Shown piece after piece: positions 1-13,466 of a DNA stretch of 64,000 nucleotides (the stretch's first letter is position 1; each line of letters starts with the position of its first letter). Made by a program: the position numbers and the translations under genes. The notes below the pieces were generated by a model. That model had not been told where the DNA came from, searched no databases, and worked only from the letters and a program-made list of their open reading frames with translations. This DNA comes from Agroathelia rolfsii (taxonomy: Eukaryota; Basidiomycota; Agaricomycetes; Amylocorticiales; Amylocorticiaceae), in the NCBI GenBank assembly GCA_018343915.1, contig JABRWF010000001.1, positions 1,426,001 to 1,490,000 on the forward strand. The letters are read 5' to 3'.

Positions 1-290
1 GGAGTCCGATTTACCTTGGAGGCATGTCAATAGAACTTTAAATAAATTGGTCAAAAAAAAAGGTCACGTTGTAAATACTTTATTTGTCATGATCAAGAGA
101 TTGGTGCAATGGCACTGTTCTTTTGAAAACAGTGAATCAAGGTGTTTTTTTTTTTTTTATGCCACTGTAGATCCGTGAAGGAAAAAAGGTCACCTCGAAG
201 GGGCTGAGCAGAAACCTAGCTCGCTTGCGCTTCTTCCTATTGCGGCCATTCGTTTTAATCTCTTTCCTCGTGTCTATCTGAGTGTCTTAG

Positions 291-652
291 ATCCAACCCC
301 GCATCTGTGCGACATCTGGTGCCTTCTCATTTCCTCTGGAGGCGAGATCATCGAGATCCCTTTCCCTATCCAGATTTCTGCCCAGCATTCTCTCTATCGC
401 CTGCTAGAACAGATAAAAGAAACTAAATTGCATCTGCTTGATGGAGTTAATAGTTCAAAGCTTCGGGTGTGGAGGTATCAGCAACGAATGTCGCTTAAGA
501 ACAAACACGGGGAGGAGTTGAAGACAGAAGTTGGCAAGGCAATCTCCAACAACGAAGTCTCCCCATTGTACCCGATGGACTTGTTGTCAGATATAGATAC
601 ACTAGCCGATATATCATTTGTAGAGGTGCTACAGGCATGCATCATGTACTAA
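291..652 (+). pseudogene. Remnant of a Crinkler (CRN) ubiquitin-like N-terminal domain
   Basis: An open frame follows a CTTAG acceptor-like site at 286-290 and runs to a TAA at 650-652. It contains the landmarks of the CRN header domain: an IWCLLI strand, a proline-bounded strand (PFPIQIS), a helix (LYRLLEQIKETK) and the hallmark segment SSKLRVWR, matching the DxLxLWK motif of CRN headers. A PLYPMDLLSDI segment then resembles the usual PLSPxxxLSDxF stretch. No methionine codon starts the frame and no effector domain follows, so this looks like a decayed or truncated copy rather than a gene. The only other CRN header in the window is at 14.3 kb. Seen: open frame and motifs. Known: CRN family pattern. 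Inferred: pseudogene status; an unseen upstream exon is the alternative. Confidence 0.5.
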
Positions 653-1346
653 ATACAAACTACGGTATAATAAGGGCTATAGTGTAAGTTATGGGGGATA
701 GGGAAATGTGGTGTGTAGTGGCATAAGGCTTATTGTGATGAGAGTACTGAAAAGGTTAGCAAACTAGTTGATTGTGTTGTGGTAAGAAACGGCACGTGAG
801 CTCCCCTTTTGATTAATTTATTTGAAATCCTATGGACATGCTACTAAAGCAAACCGGACTCCAGGAGGGTATCCTGGCTCTGGGCGGTGACTGGCGGTAG
901 GCGACTAAAGTGGGAGAGAAATAGTGGGTGTAATAGGGTGGTGTGTGTGGTGTATGGGAGTATGTGCGGCGGGTAGCTTGTCGACGCCTTGGGCACTAAA
1001 TCAGTTTCTAGAGCCGTGACAATGTGTATACTCCAACTCTTGTATGAGACGAGCAATTCTCATTGGTAGTTGTAGTGTCCCGGAAAGAAAAATCAAGACA
1101 CCATAGCTGGACCTAGCACCATTGTATGAGGAGCTTGTGGCGGGAAGGCCAGATGCCTAAGCTGCAAACACGCAAGAATATCCTCGTGGCCATTTCTCAC
1201 ATTTTTTGTGTCCATATCCAAGATCATGTTCTTTCCTGCTTCCAAATGTAATGCATTGTGAGATATCCAGGGGAGGGGACATTAAAATTATGTATATGTA
1301 GGATTTTTAGTAGAAAAAAAAAAAGAAGCAAAAGAACACAGCTACA
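653..1346. other. Intergenic, no gene recognised
   Basis: AT-rich spacer between the CRN remnant and the 3' end of IDI1. No ORF here resembles a known family, and no RNA gene was recognised. Confidence 0.5.
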
Positions 1347-2375
<1,029 letters not shown>

Positions 2376-2820
2376 GTTGCGTCGAAAAGCAAGGAGAGAG
2401 CTGCGAAGAGGGTTCGGGTGGGAAGCTCGTGAGGATGGATGAGAGACAGAGAGGGTCGAAAGACGACGCAGGGTATTAGTAGTAGTGCGACTTGAAGAAA
2501 TGGCACGATATGATGAAGATAGCAGACTTGTTCTTCTCCAAGCGCCGAGGGCGCCCCACGCTGACATGTTCAAAAGCAAACACGAACAAGGCAAGCACAA
2601 CACCAGCCAACGCCGACTTGCACCCACCCGGAACTCCTTCACACTCTTGCTTTTCACACATCCTATCCGGTGGTAGTAGATACACAGCAATTTCATGGCA
2701 TTTAGATAGGAGAACGGTACAGTATAGTATTATGCTGTAGGGCATTTGTGTAAAGATGATTCATGAACGGCGCCAACAACGGCGTCAAGATAACAAGAGA
2801 ACATCAACGGCGCCATTAAT

Positions 2821-5800
2821 TCACTTGATCCTAATGGTCAGCGATTCATATGGCTCCTCTTGCCCGACCTGGATCACATCTTTCGTAGCGAGGACTTTGA
2901 ATTTTTGTTAGTGGGTCCCTACATAAGAAACGTATTCATACTCTCACCAAGACAGTGATAGAATCCGGCCGCAGCCAATTGACGGGCGCCGCCCGCTCTC
3001 GAGTCTCGTATGATATCATGCTCAAATGTTAAAAATGATGATGTAGGTCGTGATTGAAGTTGCATAGTCAAGTATCTATAAGCAGTTATCATCATGAGGA
3101 GAAATGCCAACACAAAAAAAAACCCCGGAGAAACGACATCACGGACTTGTAAAAGTTGAATGAATTACGCTCCAAACTGCGCACAATCTCGGGATCGGCC
3201 GCCTCCTCTCGCCCCTCCTCCACATTGGACGGATCTTTGACATCAAGGGCGGTTAAAATCTCCGTTCTTGGGTATCTCATATACTCAATCAATCAGGCCA
3301 CAACTCACCATTGAACCGGAAACTATCCCCGGCCAATTGGGACCACCGAAAACTGCCGGGAGACATGCCCAAACTGGCGTTTTCGCCTGAAGCATAGCTC
3401 GCCGGCAGTCGAGGGCTGTCGCGCCTACTCCCGCTACCGGAGCGCCTTAGGCGGTCATCTGCCTGGGGAATTACAATTCTGTCGCTCCCTGGCATAGAGT
3501 CGAAGCCTAGCCCGAGTCCACCGGAGGAGCTCACTGCAGCATTATCCCAAGGGAAGATAGTGTTGCGCTGCGAATGGGAAGAACCACCGCCGAATCCAGC
3601 CAGGTCTTCGAGGGATAGATCCAGTCCGAACTTGTTACCCGTAACCGACATCGGTCGTGAGCCAGCACGCGCCTGGCCTGGTTCCTGCAAAGAGGCGTAA
3701 GAACCCATAGCTTGGGTTAACACTGAGAAATGCCTACCTCTGAGGATCTTATAAATGTTGCATCCATAGGCAGAACTATGCACATTTGCTCAGTAAGCAT
3801 AGTATATGCGCCTGATTTGTTGAACAAAGAAGCGCATACCATCATGGTCATAGCCAAAGGGCATGCCCATGTCTACACCGCCGTCAAAGTTGTCCGGAAC
3901 TCCGAATGCTGGTATGTCTACGTTTATCGGCCGTTCTCCACGATCAGCCATGGGGGTTGACTGGGCAGCGGCAACGGCATTAGCATCTTTACGTCTCTTC
4001 CTAGGTCGCTCCACTGTATAGTGCAAGAGTTAGGTTTAACCTCTGCTCAAGACATAAATAAGAAACACGACGAATATCCGTACCATTCATATCGAGCGGC
4101 TGCAAGACGTTTATAGTCTGAGCTTTCATCTGTGCTTTGAAATTGTCCATCCAGAAACTTTTCAGGTCTTGAGCGCGCACTAAGGCAAGGGAGTAGAGCA
4201 CAGATCTTTCAATACGTTCATGGCCATGTTGACATGAACTTACACACGGTAGGAACACCCCAGATGAGATCATCAATAATCTTGCCGCTCTCCTGCGCAA
4301 ACTTCTTCGCCTCCATCTCGAGCCGGATCGCGTTCTGGTTCTCCAGATAATTTGAGCGAGCTGTCTATCAATCAATAATACCCAATAGACAATTAAACGT
4401 AAGTCAAGGCCAAGGTCACAATTCTCACTCTTAATTCATCATCAGACAACTCGAGCTTAGTGTCAACCAACGGTTTTGCCCTCTTCAGGTTTCTCTTCTT
4501 GGCAGCCTTGTTCTGTTGTTCTACTGGGGGAACGGGTGCACCCTCTTGTGGATGACCTTGACCTTCCTCTTCTTGCGATAAGAGCTGACGCGCAAAAGAC
4601 GCCGGGCCGAGTTGCTGGGAAGCGGAAACCAACGTTGGTAGGTGCTGGGACTCTCCTGCAGCAGCCGACCCGAACCCAGCATGGGCTGGCGCCGCCCTGT
4701 TGGAAGGCTGAGCAGACCCGATCCTCAAACCATCCATATCCAGGTTGAAGTTGCCCCCGAGATCCATGTCTATCGCCGGGTCGTCGATAATAATGGGTTC
4801 CCTGCGCATATATATCTGCTATCAGAAGAAAATTGAAACAACAAATGCAACAAAGAATTCCTTACGGTCCACCCCAGTCTCCACCCAACTCGCGCGCAAG
4901 ATCCTCACCAATACCCAGATCGATGTTTTCCCCCGGCGCAAAGAAGTTATCGTCGAATTCAAAGTTACCACCGCCTCCGCCACCGAGAGCTGAAGAGGAC
5001 GAGAAACCGACGAAGTCGTTGCCAATACCACCAATGCCACCATCACCACTAAAAGAGGCGCTGAACGAGTCTATGAGCAGATGCTCATGATTTTCCTGCA
5101 GCGTATATAGGTCCGCACGTCCTGCCTCTGCAGTTGGGGCCACCGAGGAAGGCTGTCCACGTTGCTTTTGCTTTTTGGTGGCTTTTTTGGCTTTAGGGTC
5201 ATATTCATCGTCGGAGTCTTCTTCTGTGATGTAGTAGATTGTGTGATTCCACTGTGGATGATTTTACGAACGCTGTTGGCTTACCTTGAGGGTTCATGCG
5301 CTCGTCCCAGCCCTGGTACAAAGCTTGAGTAATTTGCGATGAGCATTATGACACAGGAAGACGTACAAGGAGCATGTTATCAAAATCTATCGCGTACGGA
5401 TTTTGCTGAACCGTCAGCGTTACAGTTCCGGGCCTGGTATGTAATAAGATATTTTTTGTTGAATCACAAAATCGTTCAACATACCTAACAGTCGGCTGGG
5501 CCATCTGAAACAGCGTATCATCCACGGGGGCCTTCATCTCTTGCACCATCTTCCTGAGTGAGTTCACACACGTCGTCACGTCCGTCATGAATATTTCCTG
5601 CTTGACTGGATCGATATGACAACGATAAGGTGGGTATATGCGCCCTGATGGGTCTCAAAAATGCTTGGGAACGCGTACCTTTGTATACACTGGCATACCA
5701 AGCTTTGGTTCAGCTCATTTTCTAATATTCATGACGAACAAACGAACATACCGAACGACGCCAACCATGAGGTTACTCGAAAGACGCAGAGCGAGGGGCT

Positions 5801-6033
5801 CGGCTGGCTGGACTATGAGATCACATAGCTGGGAGATATCTGCTGTGAGTACGGATCGCCTGGGGAGTTTTTTGAAGGTCGATTTGGAGCCCAAGGTGGC
5901 AGCTAGCCTGTGGTATGATGAAAAAAAAAGGCAAGAGTTGAAGGACTGTGTAGAGGATTCTTTGGTATGGCTCCTACCAGATGAGACCAAAGCCACTGTC
6001 GCGTTTAGCCAGGAGTTCTGGCGTGAAGAACAT
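2821..6033 (-). CDS. REC8: Meiotic cohesin kleisin Rec8
   Basis: Kleisin subunit of meiotic cohesin. Sixteen exons sum to 754 residues. The N-terminal Rad21/Rec8 domain begins MFFTPELLAKRDSGFG, then LAATLGSK and EPLALRLSSNLMVGVVRVYK, a pattern closer to fungal Rec8 than to mitotic Rad21. The centre is acidic and glycine-rich and carries SR/SP-type sites. The C-terminal winged helix is recognisable from RNSFNFYKYLTMQLQSR to AAAGFYHCLVLATKDVI. Exons: 5978-6033, 5752-5907, 5679-5689 (11 nt), 5485-5605, 5367-5433, 5285-5312, 4866-5223, 4429-4801, 4244-4364, 4084-4179, 3840-4013, 3738-3775, 3309-3684, 3147-3234, 2948-3075, 2821-2894. Two acceptors read AAAG. Exon 14 (3147-3234) is the least certain boundary: its acceptor is chosen by frame and its donor GTCCGT is weak. 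Confidence 0.9.
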
Positions 6034-6231
6034 CGGATACGAGAACTGAGAAAGAGTGCAAAGAGTGTAAAAAGGTGGGGAATGAAGAAAAGGAGCCCAT
6101 CGTCAGTCGTAGACTTTTGAACACTGTCCATCAATCCGATTATATAAGACAAGTCTTCGAAATAAGCATTACCCAAGGTTATACACAGATTTGAATACAG
6201 AAAAACGTAGACCTTGTCAAGGTCACGTCAG

Positions 6232-8703
6232 CTAAAGTTGCCATCCGCTCTTCTTGATCGCGACCAGCCTCGCAAACAGCTCATCCCGCCCACCAACCCA
6301 GGCGAACTTGACCTCGCTCTCCTCCGACGCGCCCTCCTGCTCGCTGTAGCGCAGTTTAAGCCCCTTGAGTAGGCCGATTTTCTTTACGCCACTAAGTGCT
6401 GAGAGTGCAATTGTCACGTGTGGGCGTTGGGATATGATGGGTGTAAAGAAAATGGTGGTTTGTGTTAGCGTGATCAGTCCAGGTCCTGATGAGTGTTGGG
6501 CGGGGAAAGCTGTCAAAAGAGTCGTTGTTAGCAAGGAAAAACATGACGATTTGCGAGGCACTGAAACGCACTGTGTGTCTTTTCGGTAGTAAGCGTACGC
6601 GTGCTTGTTGTTCTGGGCAGTAAAGCCGCAACGGGATTGACACCACGGTCAACATGCTCCCGCCACTACATCGAAATAGAAAATAAATAAATTATTATTA
6701 CTATTTTAAAAAATTAACTGCTTACCTGTGCACCCGTAACAACTCGTTTCCCTTCAGCTACCCGGTTTGCCCACTTGTTCCAATTCACATCTCCATTTCC
6801 TTTCTTCGATGTATTGCCCAAGTCACCAGCCAAGTTCAACGACGATGCTGAAGCAGACACGTCCCGGCGGTGCTTTTTCTTGCCCAATGACCCAGGCTTA
6901 ACGTCCAATCCCGCCGCAACACGCTGCGAGATGACCTCCATCGCATACTCGGCGTCTGTGGGCACATTCCCAAGTGGTGGAGGCAAGCGTGGCCGCTCTT
7001 CACTCGGTATCGAGGCTATGACTGGGATGATGTGCCAAAAGAGGAAGCCGATCCCGGCGTAGAACGCTTTGGCTACGTAGTGAGCAGGTGCAACTAGTGT
7101 GAAGATGAAAGCGGAGAAGATGATCTAAAAACCGTGATGATTATCAATGATTCAATCCGCGACAATAGAAAAATTGAAATTGTTAGCACATACGGCTGCA
7201 TATATGCGGGTCGCTGCTGGGCGACGCCAGATGAACATGCTACGTGTTGATGATATTAAGCATCAAAAAAACCTTCCGTTCATAATGATCACTCTCACTT
7301 CTTGACTCGCTCATGTAAGTCCGCAACACCACTCATAAAATCCAACACCATCAACTTCAGATCCTCTTCCTGTTGGCTATTTCCTTGCGGATCATCCAAG
7401 ATCGTTTCCTCCTGCTCACTCGGTGACGTCACCATCTTCGTTAAATCGGCCATACTGTGTGATGCACTCTTGTTCTTGCGCATCTTCGGCGGTTTGGGGC
7501 TATTGTTGAGCATCCTGAACAATTTCCACGCATCACGTACGCCGAACGCGGTCTCGCCTGATAGACGTTCCTGAATGCGCTCGCCGAGCTCGTCGGCGCG
7601 TTTGTATTCTGTGCGCCGTCTGCGGAGGGTATCAAGAGACGGGTAGGGGAAAAGGTGGTTTTTCATGAGCATAAAGAATATGCCGAATATGAAAGCGGGT
7701 AAGAGGAGGTCTTGAAGCCATAGGAACCAGTATATCTGGATTGCAAAAAAGGTTCAGCTTTAGTGGGTATGTTTATTGAAGAAGAAAAGAGCCTACTGCA
7801 CAATAGAGTGCGCTAGTGTTCTTGTTCTCCCATTTGGCCAGCTTCCAGAGACGCGATAGTAATGGCAAATATACAGGTACTGTGCTCAGGTATAGCCGTT
7901 GAGTTGTGAGCCGCAGGCGACCGAGGGTGAACGAGGACTGTGGTCGTGGGGGTGGTAGAAAGGGTATAACATATCTCTGTCGTGGAGGTTGGTCAGGGCT
8001 CTTTGTAGATTAATGAACTGTCACCAGCTACATACACGAGCCAAGTATTCAGACAAAGATAGCTCAGGGCCCCAAGCTACTGTGGGTATCTCATGAGATG
8101 CTTCATCTATAGATGTCCAGTTGTCCAGATTCTCGGCATCTTCATGTCCAACGTCCTTGGGCGTATGTGAGGCAAGTCTGACCTCAGTGACATACTTTCA
8201 TCCATGACCATTAGCGTTGAGATTATTCCCAAAAGTAGTTTATGAGGTATCTTCACCATTGAAAATGTCTTTAGGTATCTTTCAATCTCTTCATTATCGT
8301 AAAGTTCTCTCAGTTGTGCTTCGGACAGCTCTTCTTCTACATTGGAGTCTATAGTCGAGGCAGAGTCATTAGATGATATAGAGTCTGTCGGCTGTAGTAG
8401 CTCAGGGAGGCTTCCGGGAGGAATGGCAGCATTCTCAGACTCTGGCAGGGGCAAGCTCGTGTCAGACACGTGAAAATAAGGGTTGGAGATGCTTCTATTT
8501 CTAGGGGGCAGGGGAGGAGGCACAAGAGAAGAGCCAGATGCTGTTGCTATACCAGTTTCCTCCTGTGTTGGAGTGGATGTGCTGGTGCTGCTTATACTAC
8601 TTGTCCTGCTAAAATTTGAACCAGACGGCGGCGAGAGCAATGTCGCGTTTGAACTGCTACGAGATCTGGGCGGTAGTGGTGGAGGGACCAGAGTAGACGC
8701 CAT
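6232..8703 (-). CDS. GRAM-domain multipass membrane protein
   Basis: Eight exons (8257-8703, 8036-8182, 7797-7976, 7299-7735, 7194-7239, 6726-7124, 6572-6665, 6232-6509) give 675 residues. The N-terminal ~110 residues are low-complexity, with repeated VPPPLPPR proline motifs that look like SH3 ligands. Two hydrophobic stretches follow, one around FLWLQDLLLPAFIFGIFF and a longer one starting IIFSAFIFTLVAPAHYVA, so membrane insertion is expected. The C-terminal ~100 residues form a GRAM-like beta domain (GLITLTQTTIFFTP, then GLLKGLKLRYSEQE and FAWVGGRDELFARL). Fungal GRAM proteins often act at membrane contact sites or bind phosphoinositides; that role is inferred only. It shares a 351-bp divergent promoter with INCENP. 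Confidence 0.75.
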
Positions 8704-9054
8704 GTAGTAGTCTTCAGCTAGAGAAGATCGTGCGCAATAACCCCATAGGTGCTACATAATATTTCTGGCTACTGCGGCTACAAAATGATGATGATAGCCT
8801 CGAGGTGTTTGATGGTGCGCTGTAAATAATACCTCATGCTTCCCAGAAAAGGCAGCTGACCCCAGGTGCTCTTTGGAAAAACCTCGGGTTTATGCTCCGG
8901 TCACATGACCGTACGCCATTTCCGTATCGTTGAAGTCGACACCGCGGAAAGAGTGAGTACAGTACTGTACTGTCTACAACTGCATACACCCTCGCCCTCT
9001 TTTTCCGTTTCTTGTCCAACAACACAGAGCGCGTGAACAGTGCTCTCGCCATCG
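8704..9054. promoter_or_regulatory. Divergent promoter between the GRAM-protein gene and INCENP
   Basis: 351 bp between two start codons pointing apart, so it must hold both promoters and 5' leaders. No clear TATA box or other defined element was recognised. Confidence 0.5.
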
Positions 9055-12000
9055 ATGCCGTCGACGACCTCTCAAGGATTAGCAACATGGGCCACCTCCA
9101 TTCGCTCCAATCTCGCCAGCAATCCTAGCCGCCAGCTATTCGAGGACCAGATCCAGTCCTCCGGCTTTCTCTTTCTTGACGATTACTTTGACAATGTACT
9201 CTCCGGGCCCAAGAAAGAGTCCGTACAAGTCCAGCTGTATGAAAAATGGCATTGATATAAACCCAACTTTGGTTGTCCATGTAGGAACATCCTCGATCTC
9301 GTCAAGACTCCTGGCAGGAAGAAGGACACGGGCAGCAAAAAGTCCGCCCGTGTCGGTGGGCCATCCACCAGCAAGTTGAGAAACGTGATTTCCGTCTCTT
9401 CTGATGTGGGTGTTTTCTCCTATGGCTTTTTTCTTTGCTCGCTTGACCGAATTATTTACTTCTTAGCATATACAGGGGAAGGAAAACGACCCGCCCGCAA
9501 GCAACAGGCTGCGTACAGCGGTGACGCGAGAGAGTAAAGAGGACAACAGAGACTGTACTGAAGCATCCTCCTCCGTTTTGCAACGGACCGTACCCATTCA
9601 TCATCATAAGAAGGAAAACCAAATGGTCAAACCCGAGGTCACTATCGCTATATCCGCTGCTGATATTGACGCATCTGAGCAAAAGTCTGTTGATGCTTCG
9701 AACAAGGATTCACTGCTTTCTCCCCTACCTGATCAGCACAGTCTTTCTGTTATTGCGGAAGATGAAGAGCCCGCAGAACGTAGCAAGACCTCCGTCTCGC
9801 CACCGAAAGTGGAACCTCCTTCGTCTCCTAAGTCCAACAAGGCACTCAAGAAGACGTCAACAGCTTTGGACTCTCTACCTCGTGCCAGTCAAGAAACTCA
9901 GTCGAACAACGCCTCTTTCCATTCAGCTCTTACAGACCGTGACAGTCTTCTCGGTACTACCTCTCCATCCCAGTCCACGAATCCATCCGAACCAGCTAGA
10001 TCATCCGCCGCTTCTTCATCAGAATCCTCTCGCAAGTCCTCTCGTCCTAAATCATCCAAGTCGTCTGTGCTTTCCGCCACCGATGTGTCCGAACCAGAAA
10101 CACAATCGACGCGTTCCTCGCGCCATTCCAAAACGAAGAACAGCAAAGCAAGTGCCGATAACGAACCCGCCGAACATGTCCCCCCACCACGCGCCCCCTC
10201 TCCTTACATTGAATACACCGAGCCTATCCGCGATGAAGATGCCGAACCGAGGTCAACTCTCGCACACAAGAAAAGCATGTCAAGCTTTACCCCCTTGCCT
10301 ATGCCATCGCCCTTTCGCAAATCTGGTCGCGTTCCGTTTCATAGAGAGTCGTCAGTCGACGTGACCACTGCCGCCCCTATTGCCCCTGCCCATACACCTG
10401 CTGCTGCTGCGCCTTCCCTCGGCAAGCGAACATCATGGCTACAAAAGGCCCGCGCGGTCAAAGCTTTGGATGATATGAAGCGCGTCAGCTCTCTCACCGG
10501 TGAATCTAGCGCCTCTCTAGCTCCTGTCCCCGGTCCTTCATCGGCTGCGCGTGCGCTTTCTACGACGCCACACACGGGTACGTCCAAGAGAAAGAGCAGC
10601 CAAATGCTCGATTCGCACAAACATGGTGGCGGTCATCATGCGTCGGACTCAGAGCATCGACCACTCAAGGCTGCTAAGGTGGAACAGGACGGTCACAGTC
10701 GTACCAGCGCGCGTTCTTCAAGGGAGACACCGGCTGCAGAACCAGAACCCAAACGGGCTCCTTCACCTGAACCTGAACCCATGGCACCATCGTCTTCCAA
10801 AGCACCACTGTCGCCTGATTTGGATCATCATGATAATTCTGTGCTTGATCAGCTCACAAAGATCGTGGGCAAGATTGGTACGCGCAACGAGACGAATAAG
10901 GCGCTTGACGGGGCTGCCGCACACGCGCTTGCTCAAGCAAGGGCCGAGGCGGAGGCTCGTATTGCGGAACGGAATAAGCTGAACAATGTGTCTTTGTCTT
11001 CGGAAGGAAACGCGTCGACCAAGGGTGATAGTGCCGTGCCACCTACGGCTGCTACAGAACAAGTTGACATGGAGCCTGAACCTGAGCGTCCCTCTTCATC
11101 TTCCCGTCGATCGTCGTCCAAACACTCTAAGCAACCCAGTGCACGCCTTAGCCTCTCCGATCTTGTCACGCACAAAGAAGAGGAATGGAGGAACAGCGAT
11201 AAGGCGAGTCGCAAGAAGACTTCACAACCCGCAGAGAAACAGCGGTCTGCGTTGGAACTGGACGAGAGCATATCTACCACGCCTCCTAATTCTCCTCCAC
11301 CTGTTATTGTATCTCGCCCCACATCTATGGCTACAGCGGTGCCACCTTTACTGCCTAATGCCGGCCCCGTGTTCAACAAACCCAAGCAGGTGTTTGTCCC
11401 GCCTCCTGCAGCGAAACCTACCGAAGCCACCGCTACTAGCAAGAAGACACCGTTTTCCTCTGGTTCCGTGTTCTCACACCCTACTGGCGCGAAGAAGGCA
11501 CCTCTATCCACCCAATCTACATTCGGAAACACCCGCTCAGAGTCCATATTTGACAAGAACGAGAATAGTAATGCGCCACCGTCGTGGATGAGAAGCCAGG
11601 ACACAGGGCCGACGTCGCTCTACGCCTCTCGACTTCTTACGCAGCATATCGACGATGTTGATATTGCTGACAACTACGACGATGATGATGATAGTTGGCC
11701 GTTGGAGGAGAAACTGAGCGCAGGTCAAGGGGGTTGGGGTAGTAATAAGGAGGATACGTGGAGCACGATTCCGAGTGATCGTACGGGGAGCTATAAAGGC
11801 GATTCGAACCACACGGGTAGCTCTACGAGGGACTTGCTGGCAGATGAAGAGAAGGCGGCGCACAAGGGCGGCTATCAGGCGAAGGTAAAGGCGAAGACGG
11901 GTAATGGTGTTGGCAGGCATGAGAATGTTGACGAGGATGAAGATGTGGAGATGGATATGGACGTTGAGGAGCCGGCTGGGAAGGGTTATGGTCATGGGAA

Positions 12001-13466
12001 GCCGGTTCCAGCACCGATTGAGGATCTGCACTATGATGAGGAAGAGTTGGAGGAGTTGGATATTGTACCGGACAAGCCGACAATCACTCTGGTTTCTGTG
12101 CGTGTTTTCTTCTTCCTTTTCAACTGAGTTTATTCTGATATTCTTTGGTCTCAGAATGTTCCCCGCAGTCAAAGCCAGATGTCTATGGTATCCACCGACT
12201 CGTCCCAGTCTGGTGGTGGCCTATTTGGTCAGGCCACCAAGTGGGCCAGTAGCTTTTTGGGATCAAGTAAGAAGAATAAGGCTGATCCAAACAAGAATGT
12301 CAAGAGCCTTGCTCTTGCCGCGGCTGCTGCTGAGAGGGTATGTGTGCATACAACCAACAACCAACCAACTATGCTAATTGTTTCCTTGTAGCAAAAGGAA
12401 GAAGAGAGGAAGAAGACGGCGCGGATGGAAGAGATGGCCAAGAGACGTGATGCTGCGATTCAACGCAAGACGGAGGAAGAAAAGGCTCGCAAGGCGGAAG
12501 AGGAGCGTAAAGCGAAAGAAGAGATGGAAAAGCGCAAGCGCGAACGTGAAGAACATACAGATAAGCGACCTTTGGTAAAGGGTGTTAAGAAGGTGCAGTG
12601 TACCCGTCGTAAAGTCAACTATTCCTTTGGGCTAATTTATGGAATAGGAGGAGGACAATACCAAGAAACGCAAAATTGGCTATGAGCCCGAGAAGAAGGC
12701 AGAACCCAAGAAACAGCCTACATTTGAGAAGTTACAACAATCTACCCGTACTATGCCGACAGCATTGAAGCCCGCCAAGGCTCTACCGTCATCTAGATCG
12801 GCTACGCCCGTCGGCTTAAATCACCATACCATGACAAACAGCACAACTACAACAAGCGCACCCAAAGTGTTTGCTGCTTCGGTAGACAACAAACCTTTCC
12901 GACCCACCCCTGCTCCGGCTTCGTCTTCGAATTCGCATGGTACCACTCCACAAGGCAACGGCTCTGCTCTCAAGGGTAAAGCCAAAGCTAAGGCCCTACC
13001 TCCGGATGACTCTGATGTTCGACCCGCTACTGTCATGCAATCCCAAATGGCTGCGCGAGCCAAGGCGCAGATGCAAGCCGCCGGCGCTAGTGGCTCTTCC
13101 ACTAATGCAGCAGCAGCTGCCGCCGCTGCCGCAAAGAAGAAGAAGGAAATTGCCATGGCAAGCGAAGCCATCGAGCTGCCCGATATCAACTCAGAGTACT
13201 CCGATTCAGAAGACGAAGACCGTGTGCGGACGTTTGACGCACCCGATTGGGCACAGTCGCCCCAGTTGCGCGCGCAGTTGCAGGAACAGCTGCGGCAAAA
13301 TCCGGATGATATCTTTGGGCCCGTGCCCGAGTTGCGGATGGAGGAGATATTCAGGACGCGTTCGAGTCGGTTTAGGGCCCGAACAAGTTCGGCGAATTGG
13401 GCGGGGACGGATCGGCTGACTGCCGAGGAGGAGAAGGAGTATGCAAAACGGATGGGGTACAAGTGA
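9055..13466 (+). CDS. INCENP/Sli15 inner centromere protein
   Basis: Scaffold of the chromosomal passenger complex that binds and activates Aurora B. Six exons (9055-9236, 9285-9405, 9476-12097, 12155-12337, 12392-12592, 12648-13466) give 1375 residues. The C-terminus carries a canonical IN-box: PDWAQSPQLRAQLQEQ, then PDDIFGPVPELRMEEIFR and, near the end, the TSS motif (RTSSANW) that Aurora phosphorylates. Upstream is a charged predicted single-helix region (EEERKK...KRKREREE), as in animal INCENP. The long middle exon is Ser/Pro-rich and probably disordered, with many SP sites. The N-terminal ~60 residues should bind Survivin and Borealin homologues. The start at 9055 gives the N-terminal helix expected of the family. 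Confidence 0.92.

Noticed and set aside
5638..6120. 160-residue plus-strand ORF
   Set aside because: It is antisense to the N-terminal exons of REC8, which match the family exactly.
10933..11604. Long minus-strand ORF inside INCENP
   Set aside because: It is a shadow of the Ser/Pro-rich coding frame; the + strand has a clear IN-box and in-phase exons.
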